DNA of 64,000 nucleotides from Trileptium ribeirensis (taxonomy: Eukaryota; Nematoda; Enoplea; Enoplida; Thoracostomopsidae): positions 1-64,000 of the forward strand of contig JASANE010019529.1 of NCBI GenBank assembly GCA_030248225.1. Direction: 5' to 3'. The notes beneath the pieces were generated by a model that saw only the letters and a list, made by a program, of their open reading frames with translations, was not told the DNA's origin and made no database searches. The first letter of the stretch is position 1, and the number at the start of each line of letters is the position of its first letter. Positions 11,918-24,043 of the stretch are shown here, piece after piece. A program made the position numbers and the translations under genes.

Positions 11918-14900
11918 TGGTGGCATGTACAGGGGTGCCGTTAGTATATCAAAAGCTTTCTAGAGGAGTAGGCGGGTTGAAAAGGGCGCTTTTAGGCATG
12001 AGGATAATGATGCATTGGGTACTAGCATGAACAATCTAGCGCATGATCTATTTTATTCACCTGAATACACGAAGCCTACTATTTGAATGATAAATTTCTA
12101 CATTGCTGGTGGATTAAAAAAGGGTTGGATGATGAATCGTCTATCGTTATATTTGAGTCCAGAAGGCGCCAATGACCTTTATATTAGTGTTGCGCGCAAT
12201 TATGGTACGTGCGATTGAAGTAAGTAAGCCATAAACAGAGGAAACGAAAACTAGGTTGAAATATCGCCTCGCCTTCTTTGCTAGTGGGTTTGCTCTAAAA
12301 CAATATTGCGTCGTGGAGTTAAACAAAAACAATTGCAAGAACTGCTGTAATGCTAATAAGCTGTGTGTCGAATAACAGTATAATGTTAATTGTATCGGTG
12401 TAGCAAGCAGAACATAAAAATAGTAGATTGTCTTATCGCCACACTGATGTATTCGGGATGTTGAATGTGAAATTTAGAGATTATGGAGCATCAACTTACA
12501 AACTGAGCTGGATATCAGCTATCAGTTGCTGGAATAGTAGTTGTGGATTTATGCACGCTTGTACAAATAAATGGAGAGTCAATAGCTGTACAAAATGTTT
12601 CCAACAACGCCCATATAGATCAAGTGGTTGCGGAGATATTGCTGTTTTAGTTTATTTTGGGGCCCATGGGTCGACTCAAAAACCCCTTTTGGCCCAACCC
12701 TTCAGCGAAAATAACAATGGCAGCATACAATTTTCAACAGTTTAGAGAAAAATTTCTGTTGAAAAATGAGACCAATAGCACCCATATAGCTAAAACAGTG
12801 GAAATATTGCTTGTTTCGAGCATTTTAGGTCTACTAAGCCCAAGCAAAAACCAGTTTTGACAAAACCCTGCTGTGAAGTTTTCATGCTGGTCTCGAGACA
12901 ACTAAACCTTCTTATTTAGCGTGCCGAAAATAGTATATCGTGGTTAGTCGGAGAAACCAGACACCCATCATAACACGTTTGTGAGTGAAATGAAGATAAA
13001 CCACAATTTACGGTCATATTCCTACAATAAATCAAGGTAATATTTGTCTTTTTCATAATTTTTCCTAGTTGGACCTAGTGGCTTAGTGATACGTTTCGGA
13101 TTTGTGTGTTTGATGTCTATAGGCTCTTTGGCGAAAATGATGAATATGTAGGCACCTTGCCACCGCAGGATCAGGTAATCAGGTTCTTTGGCTCGCCCCT
13201 TCGGTGCGTTTTTTGACATCTTTACAGGTGCACGTATGCACTGAATTAGAAGATTTTGCGATTTTGTTTTTTTATTTTGTAAACAGCTTTTAGTTAGATA
13301 TTATCATGACGAAGATTAAAAAAATTTGGGGATATGGGTGTAGTGGTTAGTTCTGTAGTTCTGAAATTTGGTCTAAAATTTCTGTGTTGTGGAATGTATA
13401 TGGGCGCTGATTTCAGACATATGCTTTTAAATTCTGGGGCATAACTCGATTTCTGGTGAGATGTGTGAAAAGTCTCTTCATCATTTCATTTGTACATTCT
13501 TTTATGATTATATTGACTTGTTTTGGCGGCTCTATCTTTAAAATTGGTGAAGTAGAACCAGTATAACAGATAAGCAGTTTTATGGGTATAAAAAGCATGG
13601 TTTTTATCAGTTTCGAGACGATAGCTTAATTTTGGGGCAAAAATTAAAACAATCTCAAGGTCCCAGCGCCTAAGCTGGTGGATATCTGTTTCCTACTTTG
13701 ATGTGTGTAGATTGAAAATTATATTATTGTACTGACATCTCACTCGTTCTTTACTTGGATACGGATTTGATCGGCCTGCTGCGACAGCTGGTCAACATCC
13801 TGATTCTGCTCCAGTAGCTGAAATCTACTACTGCGATAACGTACATCGCCATACATAAAACTAAATACTGAATTTTCATAATGGAGATCCTAGCATTACT
13901 AGTACCGTTTAGCAAGACCCGGTTTCCCTTGGTTTGTACCATGTGGCTACCCTGGTTTAACGGCCCTGGTAAATTTTGTGTTTTGAAAACATGCTCATGG
14001 GACAATTTTCATATTTGTTTGAAAAACCCCGTTCTGAAAATAAAAATTATGTTGATTAAATGAAAATAAAATTAGAACGTTGTTTAAAAGTTACTTTTAC
14101 ACTTGATGCACACACCTTTAACTGTTGCTGCTTTTTGAGGTTATCTATTAACTATATTAGTTTGTTTAATGCAGGTTGAATAAAAAAATTTTACATTTAG
14201 AATACTTCTGTAAAACCTTAGGCTGTGCTCATGCCGCGCTCCCTGGTTCCGAACTAGGGAGCCTCTCGGATCATACTACCATAAGCGCAGATCATGGGGA
14301 TGAGGGTCAAGCGCCCCCGAAACATTACGTAGTCTGGTTTAAATCCCAGATTTAATGTTTCCCCTGAAACTTCAGAAGGAATCTGCGCAAATGTGCATGT
14401 AAAAATTTTCGTAGAACGGAGAAGCCAGAAATATACACGGACATACGAAAATTACTTGGCGACACTTGCTTTGAGAAATCAGCGACAGTAGTGTAGCTGA
14501 CAATACATCTGAGCTCTACTCAGATTGAATTAAGGAGTACGAATTGTGTAAAGTTATGTTTTATTAACGCAAAATAAGTTCATACTAATATGTTGAATAA
14601 CACATGCCTTATACATTAATTTGCTAATTACCAAACATTGTGTATCAGAATTCAGAGCATTAATCAAATATCTTATACACCACCATCCTGCGGTATGGTG
14701 GTGAAAAATGTATGAATGAAAAAAATTAAAGATGAAAAATACACAGCCACAGGTACAGGAAATATTGCAATCTACCAATGTGCCTACGTTAGCCTATTAA
14801 GGTTTCTTAAAAACACAAAATCAAGGTTAGAAATTTTATTGCATTTTTATTTTAGAAACCCGAGACGCATTCTGACAAGAACGGTAAAGTGCGTGCGTTG

Positions 14901-15478
14901 TCGCATGCGGTTTTGAGGCACGCATAACCAGTGCAGACCCAGTCTCCACTTTCGGTGAACGAGTTTGCTTTTAGGGTAGTTCCTCGCGCATACAGGACTC
15001 TCCATCTTTTAAAATAAAGCTAGTTTAGTAAAGTAGCTACACGAGTTGACAAACTAGGTATTAACGTAGTGTCATATTCAAGGTGGGGCATTAGTTTCCG
15101 CATTGCACGTTTATTGGAATCATAAAAAAACAGGAGCCTAGATATCTGGCATCTCGCGTGAATACAGCATCCATTTTATTCGGAGCCCTGAGATTTATAG
15201 AAACACTGTCTATCGACGTAGTGTGCGTATAACTGTAAACCGTTACTGCGCTGTTGGTTGTGTTGTAATTGTGAGACTTCAAAGAGCTGAATTTAAAACT
15301 AGCAATCGTCATTCAGCTCCTGACTAGCAGATTAGCCGCGACCGCCCGGTTTTTTTCTTACTGCACAACTAATAGTTATATAGGGATTGCGTTAAACGTT
15401 ACAAATGAAGACGAATGTAATGTGTAAAACAAATATATATTTGATGCATTTAGATATTATATTTGACATACTGATTAT
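11918..15478. other. Intergenic stretch without a supported gene
   Basis: Several short open frames occur on both strands, but none shows a recognisable motif, a splice pattern or coding-like composition. The bases GGTCTACTAAGCCCAAGC near 12828-12845 resemble GGTCTACTAGGCCCAAGAA inside the palindrome arm near 1950, suggesting shared repeat ancestry. Around 14240-14270 the sequence GCTCCCTGGTTCCGAACTAG and its neighbour form a short imperfect inverted repeat that also has weak relatives near 21630 and 26050. Confidence 0.5.
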
Positions 15479-15508
15479 TAAAACAGAACAGTTATTTTTG
15501 AAAAAGTC

Positions 15509-15764
15509 ATGAGTGATCACCATTATCATCCGCAAGATGTGCTAACAACACAACATAGTGATCCGACATCACCGCCTTTACCACCTGGCTTTGAGGCCCT
15601 AAGCCCACCACCTAGAGTAGATGTTGACTTATTGGGTATGGACAGCAGTGAAGGGGAAGGTATTTCGCCAGCTCTTTCACGTGACAGCGGTGATACCAAC
15701 GGATCGTCTAACGGTTTCGTGCGTTTAGACAAGCCGGCAGATTACGCCACGATGGTGGATGAGT
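15509..15764 (+). CDS. Exon 1 of a six-exon gene: acidic, Pro/Ser-rich protein of unknown function
   Basis: The ATG at 15509 follows an in-frame TAA 30 bases upstream, so it is a credible start. The exon encodes 85 codons plus one base and ends at a strong donor, GTGAGT, at 15765. The product starts MSDHHYHPQD and contains a proline stretch (SPPLPPGFEALSPPP, residues about 21-35) and an acidic DSSEGEG patch. Exons at 17411, 26771, 30890, 32963 and 38685 continue it with matching phases (1, 0, 2, 0, 2), giving 1380 coding bases and 459 residues. The whole protein is low-complexity, acidic, rich in Ser, Pro, Glu and His, and has no predicted membrane segment or enzyme motif, so it is probably disordered. 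I do not recognise the family. The coherent phases are the main evidence; no transcript was available. Confidence 0.68.
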
Positions 15765-15799
15765 GTGAGTGAATCTGATTTAGCTAACTTGGTGGCGGG

Positions 15800-16378
15800 T
15801 CAACCCACAAATATGCGGCGAGCGCTCGTTCAAATGAATCAGATGATTGTTTTCAGCAACCGCAAAAATCGTTATATATTTACAGATGCAACAAATTATA
15901 GGATTAGATTGAAAACCATGACATCGTGCACTGTTCAAAGGTGCGTCCTAGTGAATATAGTGCAATTGCAAAAGGGTATATACATCGGTTTCAGGTATTG
16001 TTGTATTAATCACTCCATCGTCTTCAGCTACCTCGAAAACCTTTATAATCACCGATTAAACAAATTGTAGCATTAGACTGAATATCTCGAAATCATGCGA
16101 GGTATTGAGAGGGGGAGAGTTTCAGGGCATACAGTTCATTCCATAGTGGGTACATGGTCACAGATGCGTTCAGATAAATTACTCTGTCATTTTCAGCATC
16201 CTAGAGACTTTATATTCAGAGATGCAACAGAATGCGCCACTAGACTAGAAACCTCGAAATCATGCGCGGTGCAATCATGGGGTTTAGGGGATTCAGTGCG
16301 GTTTCAAAAAGCTTACATCGGCCACAGATACATTCAATTTAATTCTCTTCTCATCAGCTTACTAACGATTACCTAAAA
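15800..16378. repeat. Diverged tandem repeat of about 169 bp, about three copies
   Basis: The landmark AAATCATGCGNGGT recurs at about 15918 (diverged), 16088 and 16256, and the companion CACAGATGC/TTCAG blocks move with it. Copies are clearly degenerate. The array starts just inside intron 1. Confidence 0.55.
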
Positions 16379-16382
16379 ATAT

Positions 16383-16560
16383 GATATTAAAGGGTTAAAA
16401 TGGGTCATTTTGAGACTCCAGATATTAAAGGGTTGAAATGGGTCTGTGTGAGACTTCAGATATTAAAAGGTTAAAATGGGTCTGTTTGAGACTCCAGATA
16501 TTAAAGGGTTAAAATGGGTCTTTTGAGACTGCAGATATTAAAGGGTTAAAATGGGTCTTT
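16383..16560. repeat. 38-bp tandem repeat, nearly five copies
   Basis: Units starting GATATTAAAGGGTTAAAATG occur at 16383, 16421, 16459, 16497 and 16534. The last two are 37 bp apart and the final unit is partial. Copies differ at only a few bases, so the array is young relative to the neighbouring 169-bp array. Confidence 0.9.
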
Positions 16561-17410
16561 ATCTTTATCACCTTATCCACGAGTCTAGCAACAAAAAATT
16601 GGTCAACAAAGATGGTTACCAGGCGAACACAAAAGGTATGCAACATTTTCAGATTTGAAACCTCTGTTGCTTTGAGATAATAAACAAGTTATCCTGCTAC
16701 AAAAATGGAGGGGCACCGTGTTCAAATGGGTTCTGCCATACCACATGGGCGCGTTGTATGAACGAAATTTATATAGGTTCACTTGTATAGGTACGCTATC
16801 ATACGCAAAAGGCTTTATGGGAATATCACCTTTCGTTCCTGAGATATTTAGAAAACTGTCCGCCGAACAGACACGATAACATTTATCAGAGCGCTTCCAA
16901 ATAAATGCTTGCTGGCTTTGTTCGAAATATGTTGCGGTGTGAAGCAAATTTTAGAAGAGTTTTTTGTATTTTAGATGTATGATGTGTCGGATCTTGAGAT
17001 AATGAGGTTACTGTAAAAATATGCGCATAATATCATTGTCTAATTTTTGTCAACGACAGCTAAGTAAATCCAGTTGTACTTTACGATCGCGGATAAATTT
17101 TGTATTTAGGCAAAGAAAATGTTTCATAGGCGGGCATTGACTGAGTAGTAGCAAACCAAGCTAGGAATTGGGAAATATTAATTTATACTAACTATATTTT
17201 GCTTGGGTGTTTGTATTGAATTGTGTGCACAATCGTTGGGAACATTTTGTTTCTGATTGAACTTATACTCACAAAGTATTTGGACCGCGGTACTATGTTT
17301 AATTGTGACCTGCAATGACAGGCGAATTCTTCTCAAATTATCTTGTTGATTATGTGGTTTGCCAAGCTGGTTTAATTTTATTTCTAAGCATGAAAATGAT
17401 TATTTTTCAG

Positions 17411-17499
17411 TGTCTGAAACGCCACCTTCGAATCAAAATTTGCTCATGTCTCTTGACGAAAATATGCATAGCTTCACGAGTGATCTCATGCATCCAATG
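17411..17499 (+). CDS. Exon 2 of the six-exon gene
   Basis: The exon follows ATTTTTCAG and ends before GTTAGT. It is 89 bases, entering in phase 1 and leaving in phase 0. It encodes SETPPSNQNLLMSLDENMHS and a short Met-containing tail. The polar, Ser/Asn/Pro-rich composition agrees with exon 1. Intron 1 is about 1.6 kb and carries two tandem arrays. Confidence 0.6.
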
Positions 17500-17639
17500 G
17501 TTAGTTTATGCAATGATTTGTAGCAGTGTTTTATTTACATAAGAATATTTGTTTGGCGATTTCATGGCGTTCATTACGATCGTGTTTTGTTCCTTTCGAT
17601 GTAACAGTTTACTGATGATAAATAATTTACACTTAGATT

Positions 17640-18250
17640 TCGCGGTGCACAATGCTCCCCTGGTTCAAAGGGTTTTTAAAAGGCCTAAGAGACCCAAAAT
17701 ACATGAAAATGGCAATATCTCCTGAGCTCATCTATTGTCACAGTCAGAATTAAGTGCAAAATAATCGATCGAATTCGATCGTTTTCGATTTTGGCGCAGC
17801 CAGATAAATTGTAAAATTTCGATTATTTACGATTAAACGAAATTCGATCGATTGCGATTAAGTGAAACTTCGATCGATTTCGATTGTACTTATTTTTGGC
17901 CCCGACTGTAGCTATATGAATTATATTGGGCTCGTTTTGTATTGCGATTCACTATATGTGTAGCTGCGCGGCTGATCTGATGTACCGCGTTTTCATTTTT
18001 TACGTTGCTGGCTTAGGCAGGGTCGGTTATGACTGACCCAAGAGACCCTAAATACACGAAAACAGCTATATATTCTCAATCGCTCGAGCTATATGGCTGA
18101 TATTGGGCTATTTTGTAGAGCAATGTAGCTGTAAATGAAATGTCGCCAGTGTCATTATTTACACTACATTGTTGGATTAAAATGGATCCTTAATGTGCCC
18201 AAGAGGCCCGAAATACACGAAAGTGACAGTACCTCCGTAAAAGCTCGTTG
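17640..18250. repeat. Degenerate dispersed repeats sharing a GACCCAAAATACACGAAAATGG core
   Basis: The core occurs near 17690, 18045, 18208, 19170 and 19330 with substitutions, usually followed by a CTCCTGAGC- or CTCCGTAA-like block. These copies surround the long dispersed repeat at 18330-19100 and are probably parts of one larger old repeat. Confidence 0.5.
17761..17890. repeat. Cluster of TCGATCGA/TTCGATT motifs
   Basis: Within 130 bp the words CGATCGA, TTCGATT and their reverse complements recur more than eight times, for example AATCGATCGAATTCGATCG at 17764-17782. This is a simple palindromic cluster of unknown role. Confidence 0.6.
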
Positions 18251-18329
18251 TAATGTTTGTGTTTTTGGTCCGATTTTGTAGATCAGCTCACAATCTGTTG
18301 TAACTGTAGATTTTTACAGTATGCAGAAC

Positions 18330-19100
18330 GTAGTGAAGATTGTGTGTTGCGACGTTTTAACCTTAGTGAAGAATCTTTTAAATTCCATCTGTGTGTGTGA
18401 TCGGTCATAACGCGGGAACGACTTAACACCGATTTTCATGATCTTGGGCTCATTCGAACCGGTCGATTTACCTTGTACATTCCTGGGCGTTTTTTGATTT
18501 CGGGACTTGTTCCGGGGTCAGGAGTCAAAATCTTGGTTTTTGCCCCATTTTAGTACCCGTCACGGAAGCAAGGTTATTTTTATTTTAAGATTCAAATTTT
18601 TTTCTTTGCTTGGTTTTATTTCATAGTAAAATGATAAATGCCGATGCCACTCTTTTGTTTTTCGATTAAGGATCTGGTTCATGGGGCTTGAGATATGGCA
18701 CCCCCGTGGTTCCTGGATCAAAAATTTGTTTTGACGTCCTGGGCGGCTGAAAAGTTTTACTTGGGGGGTTTCGGGCATGGAAAACTCATTGTTGGTGTTG
18801 ATTTTGCCCTGCGATCCATGGGTCTATGGGTACGGGGGTATTTTGGGTCTTGCTCAGGCCGCCATTGTTCATTGACCCAAAATTCCTAATTTTACTGTTA
18901 CGTCCTCGGAGGCTGATAGGTTGCATTTGGGGGTTTTGGTCCATGGAATATTTATTGCCGGTGTTAGTATTGTTCTAACTTGTGCGATATTGTGTGATAT
19001 ACACATATAGCATATCGACGTATGTTATCGAGAGCTCGTTGGCTGTGCACGTAAAAGGCGTAGGTTTACCTATGCTTCACTACGTTCTGCAATCTCGACA
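18330..19100. repeat. Long dispersed repeat family, copy 1 (intron 2)
   Basis: It starts with ACGTAGTGAAGATTGTGTGT and passes through a block ending CGATTTTCATGATCTTGGGC, then blocks containing GGAAGCAAGGTTATTTTTAT and CGTCCTGGGCGGCTGAAAAG. The same order is found at 27053-27770 and 40205-41530. No protein motif is visible, and the frames are broken, so it is probably a non-autonomous element. Confidence 0.75.
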
Positions 19101-20473
19101 AAGTTACTAGTTATTATTTACGCTGCATTGTTAGTTCAAACTGGGTACACGAAACTGGGTGCAAGAGACCCAAAGTACACGAAAATGGCAATATCTCCTG
19201 AACCAATCGTGATATATGATGGTTCATTTTGTAAAGCAATGCGGCTTCTATGTATAGTTACAGATGATGAACCGGTGTTATCAATTACGATACAGGGTTA
19301 CGTTAAAATGGGTTTTTGTTGGCCCAGGATACCCAAAATACACGAAAATGGTAGTACTTCCGTAACCGCTTGAGCTGTATATACATTACTGACCTCATAA
19401 AACAATTCATCCTATATGTACACCCTGTAAGTCCCTAAACACGCAACAAGATCTCATCTACTACTGAAGCAGCGCAAGCTGTGTACGTCTCCCTATGTTA
19501 CACATTCAACAGCTCAGAATACACCAGCTTCGCGATGAGACAAGCTACTAGTAAGTTGTCGTTGCATCTCTGGTTCTTAGCTTTAGGTTCAAAATGCTCC
19601 GTGTTGACTCCAAAAATAAAATAAAATCTTAGCATTTCTTCGAATTTAATTGTACCTGTATTCGCGCTATGTGTGGTCTTGATGCGTTAGAGTCTAATTA
19701 ATTCAAAAATAGGATTTTTTTATTATTGTCAACGATTTATATAAAATGTTTCTTTTTTTGGCGATTGGGAAAGAAACACTGACTACTAGGTAGTGATGCT
19801 ACCTGAACAAATTTTTCGGTCCGCCCGAACAGGTCCGGATCAAACTGAAAATTAATTTTCAGCTAATAAACATAAAATTTTCATCCAACTGTTTACAATA
19901 TTTGTTGAGTCTTATTTTCAGAGGCAGATTTGACTTAATTCATGTTTATGGAAATGTTATTGTAACATCCATTAATAATTTTTACAGCGACTCTGAGTAT
20001 GATGTTTAATTTTGAAAAATTTTATGAATTTGCAGCTGCCTTCAAATAGATTTAAACGACAAATTTTAAAATCAGACCAGAAAATTTTCCAGCGGTCCAG
20101 ACCGACAAATTTCAAACTTGGGACCGCCGTTGAATCCGAACTGGTCTGCGGACATCACTACTCCTAAATCACTAGTTGAACATTTATTTTTGCCTATGTA
20201 TTTTTCGTAGCATTGATAGCGATATCAACCATTTTAGTCAAAGTATCAGAATTAATTTTATATATTAGACATATAACTTTTGTTGGCATACCTAGCAATA
20301 TTGTGAAGTATTTTTATTATGTAAGCTTCCGATGATTTAATTTTTACAAAATTTGCTTGAGTTACGTAGCATATTTCCAGACTAGGTGGAGTACTAGTTG
20401 TATTTTCATACACTGAGGCTCTGATTATGCTAGAACTGACCACTTACATAGTAATAAACATAATAACAAAATT

Positions 20474-20996
20474 GTTGTAATGTTAAGGCCACAGCTGATA
20501 GTGTTAATTAGTATGAGGTAGATGTTTTTGTTTTATGTATGTAATATGCTGTGGTGGTGTATGAAATTGCCGAAGGTACGATGTTTCATTAATAATATCT
20601 GACCCACGAATCTCTATGTGGCCGGTATAGATACCTACTGACTTGGACTTGTTATAATGTTACGGCCACAGCTGATAGTGTTAATTAGTATGGCGTAGAT
20701 CTTTTTTTATGTATGTAATATGCTGTGGTGTATGAAATTGCCGAAGGTACTACGTTTCATTAATAATATCTGACCCACGAATCTCGATGTGGCCGGTATA
20801 GATACCTACTGACTTGGACTTGTTATAATGTTACGGCCACAGCTGATAGTGTTAATTAGTATGGCGTAGATCTTTTTTTATGTATGTAATATGCTGTGGT
20901 GTATGAAATTGCCGAAGGTACGACGTTTCATTAATAATATCTGACCCACGAATCTCGATGTGGCCGGTATAGATACCTACTGACTTGGACTTGTTA
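20474..20996. repeat. 171-177 bp tandem repeat, three copies (intron 2)
   Basis: Copies start at 20474, 20651 and 20822 with GTTATAATGTTACGGCCACA (first copy slightly different). Copies two and three are almost identical. Each includes CTGACCCACGAATCTCGATG. No coding frame spans the array. Confidence 0.92.
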
Positions 20997-22845
20997 TCAG
21001 CATACAAGTTTTTTTACCCTGTTGCTTTATATATTCTATGCCGGGAGTTAAAGTTCAGCGTGCATTATAGTGCTTTTCGTTTATTGCTGATTTGTATTCA
21101 TGGAAATTGAGCCGCTCTTAGTTGTTTAGCCAAGACTAAATTAATTTATTGATTTGGGCCTAATAATCAGAGCTAATTTGCACTGATATAAATTCAGCTT
21201 GCTTTTGACACTAGTACTCCCTAAGCGACTTTCTTCTGGACGGCTTGTGTGACCAGTCACCGATTTGAAAATATAAATAATTTTTTTGAACACATTTAAC
21301 TTTTTTGATATCATGATCAAATATTCAAACTAGTATAATTATACACAAATTTAGAATGTTTCAAACATCTCTTGCGCTAGTTTTAAGCAGTTTGTTATAC
21401 ATTTACTGCGAACCTCCGGTTAATTGATTATTGTTCTGCTGAATTAATACAATTCTGGTTTTAATCATGTTATATAATCTTAATGTGGCTGTAGAAAATG
21501 ACAAGAAATTAGCAATAACTAGAGTTATGACCAAAACTAAAAATTGAGGAATTTTTTGTGGGGGGGTCGGAATAATTTCTTTGCCATATTACAATGAAGC
21601 CCCTCCCAAAGTGAGGGTAGGGATAGCGCCGCCCAGAACCAGGGACTGTTAGGTCGAATTGGATCTAATTTCATGCCAGACGCGTTTAAATGATAATTTT
21701 GAAGAGTGTCGTACTCTTCTCAAGAGATCATCATAAACTTTCGGTAATAATCATAGTATTTGAGGACTAATAAGCAGATTTGTCGTTGGAGCTGAAATCC
21801 GTATGTACAGTACATATTTCGCATGATTTCATGTTATCGCTTCATATGTCTTGTTGTAATTAATTTCGGGAGACATCACTATAATAATAATATTGCGAAA
21901 TAATAGCGGAAGCGTAGAGCTTTGTAGTTGCCGTTGAGGCCGATTACACACTCACCACATCAGTTTGTTATCGAGACCGTAATTTTCGTTGCTCGTCTCT
22001 ATAATGCCGCGGTAATAAAATATGCTTCTGTGTAATATTTCTAGTTTGTTATTATAGTATCATGCTATAATAAATATTAATATAAGCTAGACACGTTTTA
22101 AGCTCAGCTACCGGCTTTGAAACTGTTTGTGTGTGGAAAGCCGGCTTGGTCTAACTACAAGCATTATATAAGCCACATCATTACAGTTATTATTTTTATT
22201 GTTCCTATGTTGGTTATTTTTGTTTACCTTACTTGGAAACAGGATATCGCTTTGTATTTATCATGTTGTACACAGTGGTGCGGTTACAGTTTCGTAATTG
22301 TATTTATTTACATGTATACATGTACAGCTGGTTGATAGTTGTAGTTATTTGACGCTGGTAATACCGGCTTTTTAAAAAATAACTACTGCTTGATAAAGCC
22401 GACATACAATAATGTGATTGCTTTGTCACTCAGAATGTTTGAAACAGTGTAGTCCGAAACGTTTGATTTCAATGTTTGTTTAGTATCGAGTTCCGATTTT
22501 GATCCAGCTGAATAATTTTGTCTCCGAAGGTTTATAATGTTTTTATTGATTCATATTTCTATTTTACTTTAATAATTTTTGTCACCGATCGATTGTGTAA
22601 TATTTGTATAGAATAGCATCTGTTGCGCTGCGGTATTGTATGATCGGTCCGGTTTGTCGAGTCTTAGACTATTCATTTTACAAGAATTTCCCACTGCTTA
22701 CACAGTGTATTTTGATTTGAAATTGTAACTGTTTTTAGATTTTTCTGTTATATATAACAGTTGCGCGTATTTGGATTGTATCCAGTAGGTATAAAGAATA
22801 TTATATATTAATATTTTAACGGTAAGCAAAATATTTTTTTTATAA

Positions 22846-22853
22846 TTTTTTAC
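22846..22853. repeat. Target-site duplication, left of Merlin
   Basis: TTTTTTAC is repeated exactly at 24036-24043 on the other side of the element. Confidence 0.85.
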
Positions 22854-23165
22854 GGCATAAGTCTAATATCGGGGCCCAAGAAATGAAAAAAATTTTTTGC
22901 TCCGATTTGCCTAAAATTTTGCATACGGGGGTTTTCCAGTATGGGGAATTCATTTTTGACACTTTTAGCGAAAAAAAATTTTTTGACCAAAAAAATTTTT
23001 TTTGACCCAAAAAATTTTGAAAAAAATTTTTTTTGCCGAAATTCACCCAAAACCATTTTTTGATGCCAACAGAAAAATCAACATATTCAACTTACTTTTT
23101 GGATTTGATGCAGTGCAGCTTGGTGAGCGCAACTAAGCAGCATCTCTTAAATTTCGTCGAGAGTC
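22854..23165. repeat. Merlin left terminal inverted repeat (312 bp)
   Basis: It is close to identical to the reverse complement of 23724-24035. It includes striking runs of A6-A8 and T6-T8 around 22890-23035 and ends CGTCGAGAGTC. Confidence 0.9.
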
Positions 23166-23566
23166 TTTATTTTTTCTCACGCTTGCTATCTGGCTTTGTA
23201 ATTGTTGCCTCGTCTTCTCACATTTCGTTTACTTTTTCTCACGCTTCTCACATTTCGTTTACTTTTTCTACGGTGCACTCAGATGAGTGGCGCGCTTATA
23301 ATGGTCTCAACGGTTTGGGGTACTTCCACGAAACCGTTAACCATTCGCACCACTTTGTTGATCCGCTTACGGGGGCGCATACCAACCATGTTGAATGCAT
23401 GTGGCGGAACGCAAAACAGAAATTCAAAGCAATGTACGGCACAACTGACGCGATGGTCCCCAGCCACTTGGATGAATTCATGTGGCGCCAACGCTACGGT
23501 CAAACATTTCAACTTGCATTCCTCAACATGCTGCGTCATATTGCAGAGAGGAATCCCTGCAATTAG
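23033..23566 (+). pseudogene. Merlin transposase fragment (ISXO2-like DDE domain, C-terminal half)
   Basis: The frame is open for 177 codons and ends at TAG. The conserved part begins near 23279 with SDEWRAYNGL, where the Asp of the SDxWRAY motif is the second catalytic residue. It continues with YFHETVNHS and HTNHVECMWRNAK, where the Glu is the third catalytic residue. The C-terminus (FMWRQRYGQTFQLAFLNML) also fits the family. Upstream residues come from the terminal repeat and a 30-bp duplication, not from transposase, so the first Asp and the DNA-binding region are lost. Confidence 0.85.
23214..23270. repeat. 30-bp duplication at the Merlin deletion junction
   Basis: CTTCTCACATTTCGTTTACT with the following 10 bases occurs at 23214 and again at 23244, directly before the conserved transposase domain. 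A shorter TTTTTCTCACGCTT relative lies at 23172. This probably arose when the internal deletion was repaired. Confidence 0.8.
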
Positions 23567-23723
23567 CTAAGACAGCCAGCAACGCAGCGCCCAGTGGGTG
23601 GTAGGACGGGGTATGGGGCGGAAACTCCGCCAAGCAAAGATTTGCTTGACTGTCCCAAGCCAGCAAAAGGAGGAGGGACGCCCGAATTCTAGCTCTATGT
23701 TCGCAAAGTGTATTATGAAGAAG

Positions 23724-24035
23724 GACTCTCGACGAAATTTAAGAGATGCTGCTTAGTTGCGCTCACCAAGCTGCACTGCATCAAATCCAAAAAGTAAGTT
23801 GAATATGTTGATTTTTCTGTTGGCATCAAAAAATGGTTTTGGGTGAATTTCGGCAAAAAAAATTTTTTTCAAAATTTTTTGGGTCAAAAAAAATTTTTTT
23901 GGTCAAAAAATTTTTTTTCGCTAAAAGTGTCAAAAATGAATTCCCCATACTGGAAAACCCCCGTATGCAAAATTTTAGGCAAATCGGAGCAAAAAATTTT
24001 TTTCATTTCTTGGGCCCCGATATTAGACTTATGCC
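23724..24035. repeat. Merlin right terminal inverted repeat (312 bp)
   Basis: It starts GACTCTCGACG and mirrors the left repeat. Near-identity of the two arms implies a fairly recent insertion or gene conversion between them. Confidence 0.9.
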
Positions 24036-24043
24036 TTTTTTAC
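24036..24043. repeat. Target-site duplication, right of Merlin
   Basis: This is the exact copy of TTTTTTAC at 22846-22853. Confidence 0.85.

Larger units (their letters stand above)
22854..24035. mobile_element. Merlin-type DNA transposon, internally deleted, ends intact
   Basis: The element starts GGCATAAGTCTAATATCGGG and ends with its reverse complement. The terminal inverted repeats are 312 bp each (22854-23165 and 23724-24035). An 8-bp direct duplication, TTTTTTAC, flanks it at 22846-22853 and 24036-24043. Merlin elements are known to make 8-9 bp target duplications and to encode an IS1016/ISXO2-like transposase, whose C-terminal half is present here. The N-terminal half, including the first catalytic Asp, is missing. 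It sits in intron 2 of the six-exon gene. With complete ends it could have been mobilised in trans. Confidence 0.9.

Noticed and set aside
22840..23056. Lys/Phe-rich minus-strand frames at both ends of the Merlin element (also 23833-24063 plus)
   Set aside because: They are the A/T runs of the terminal inverted repeats read as protein.
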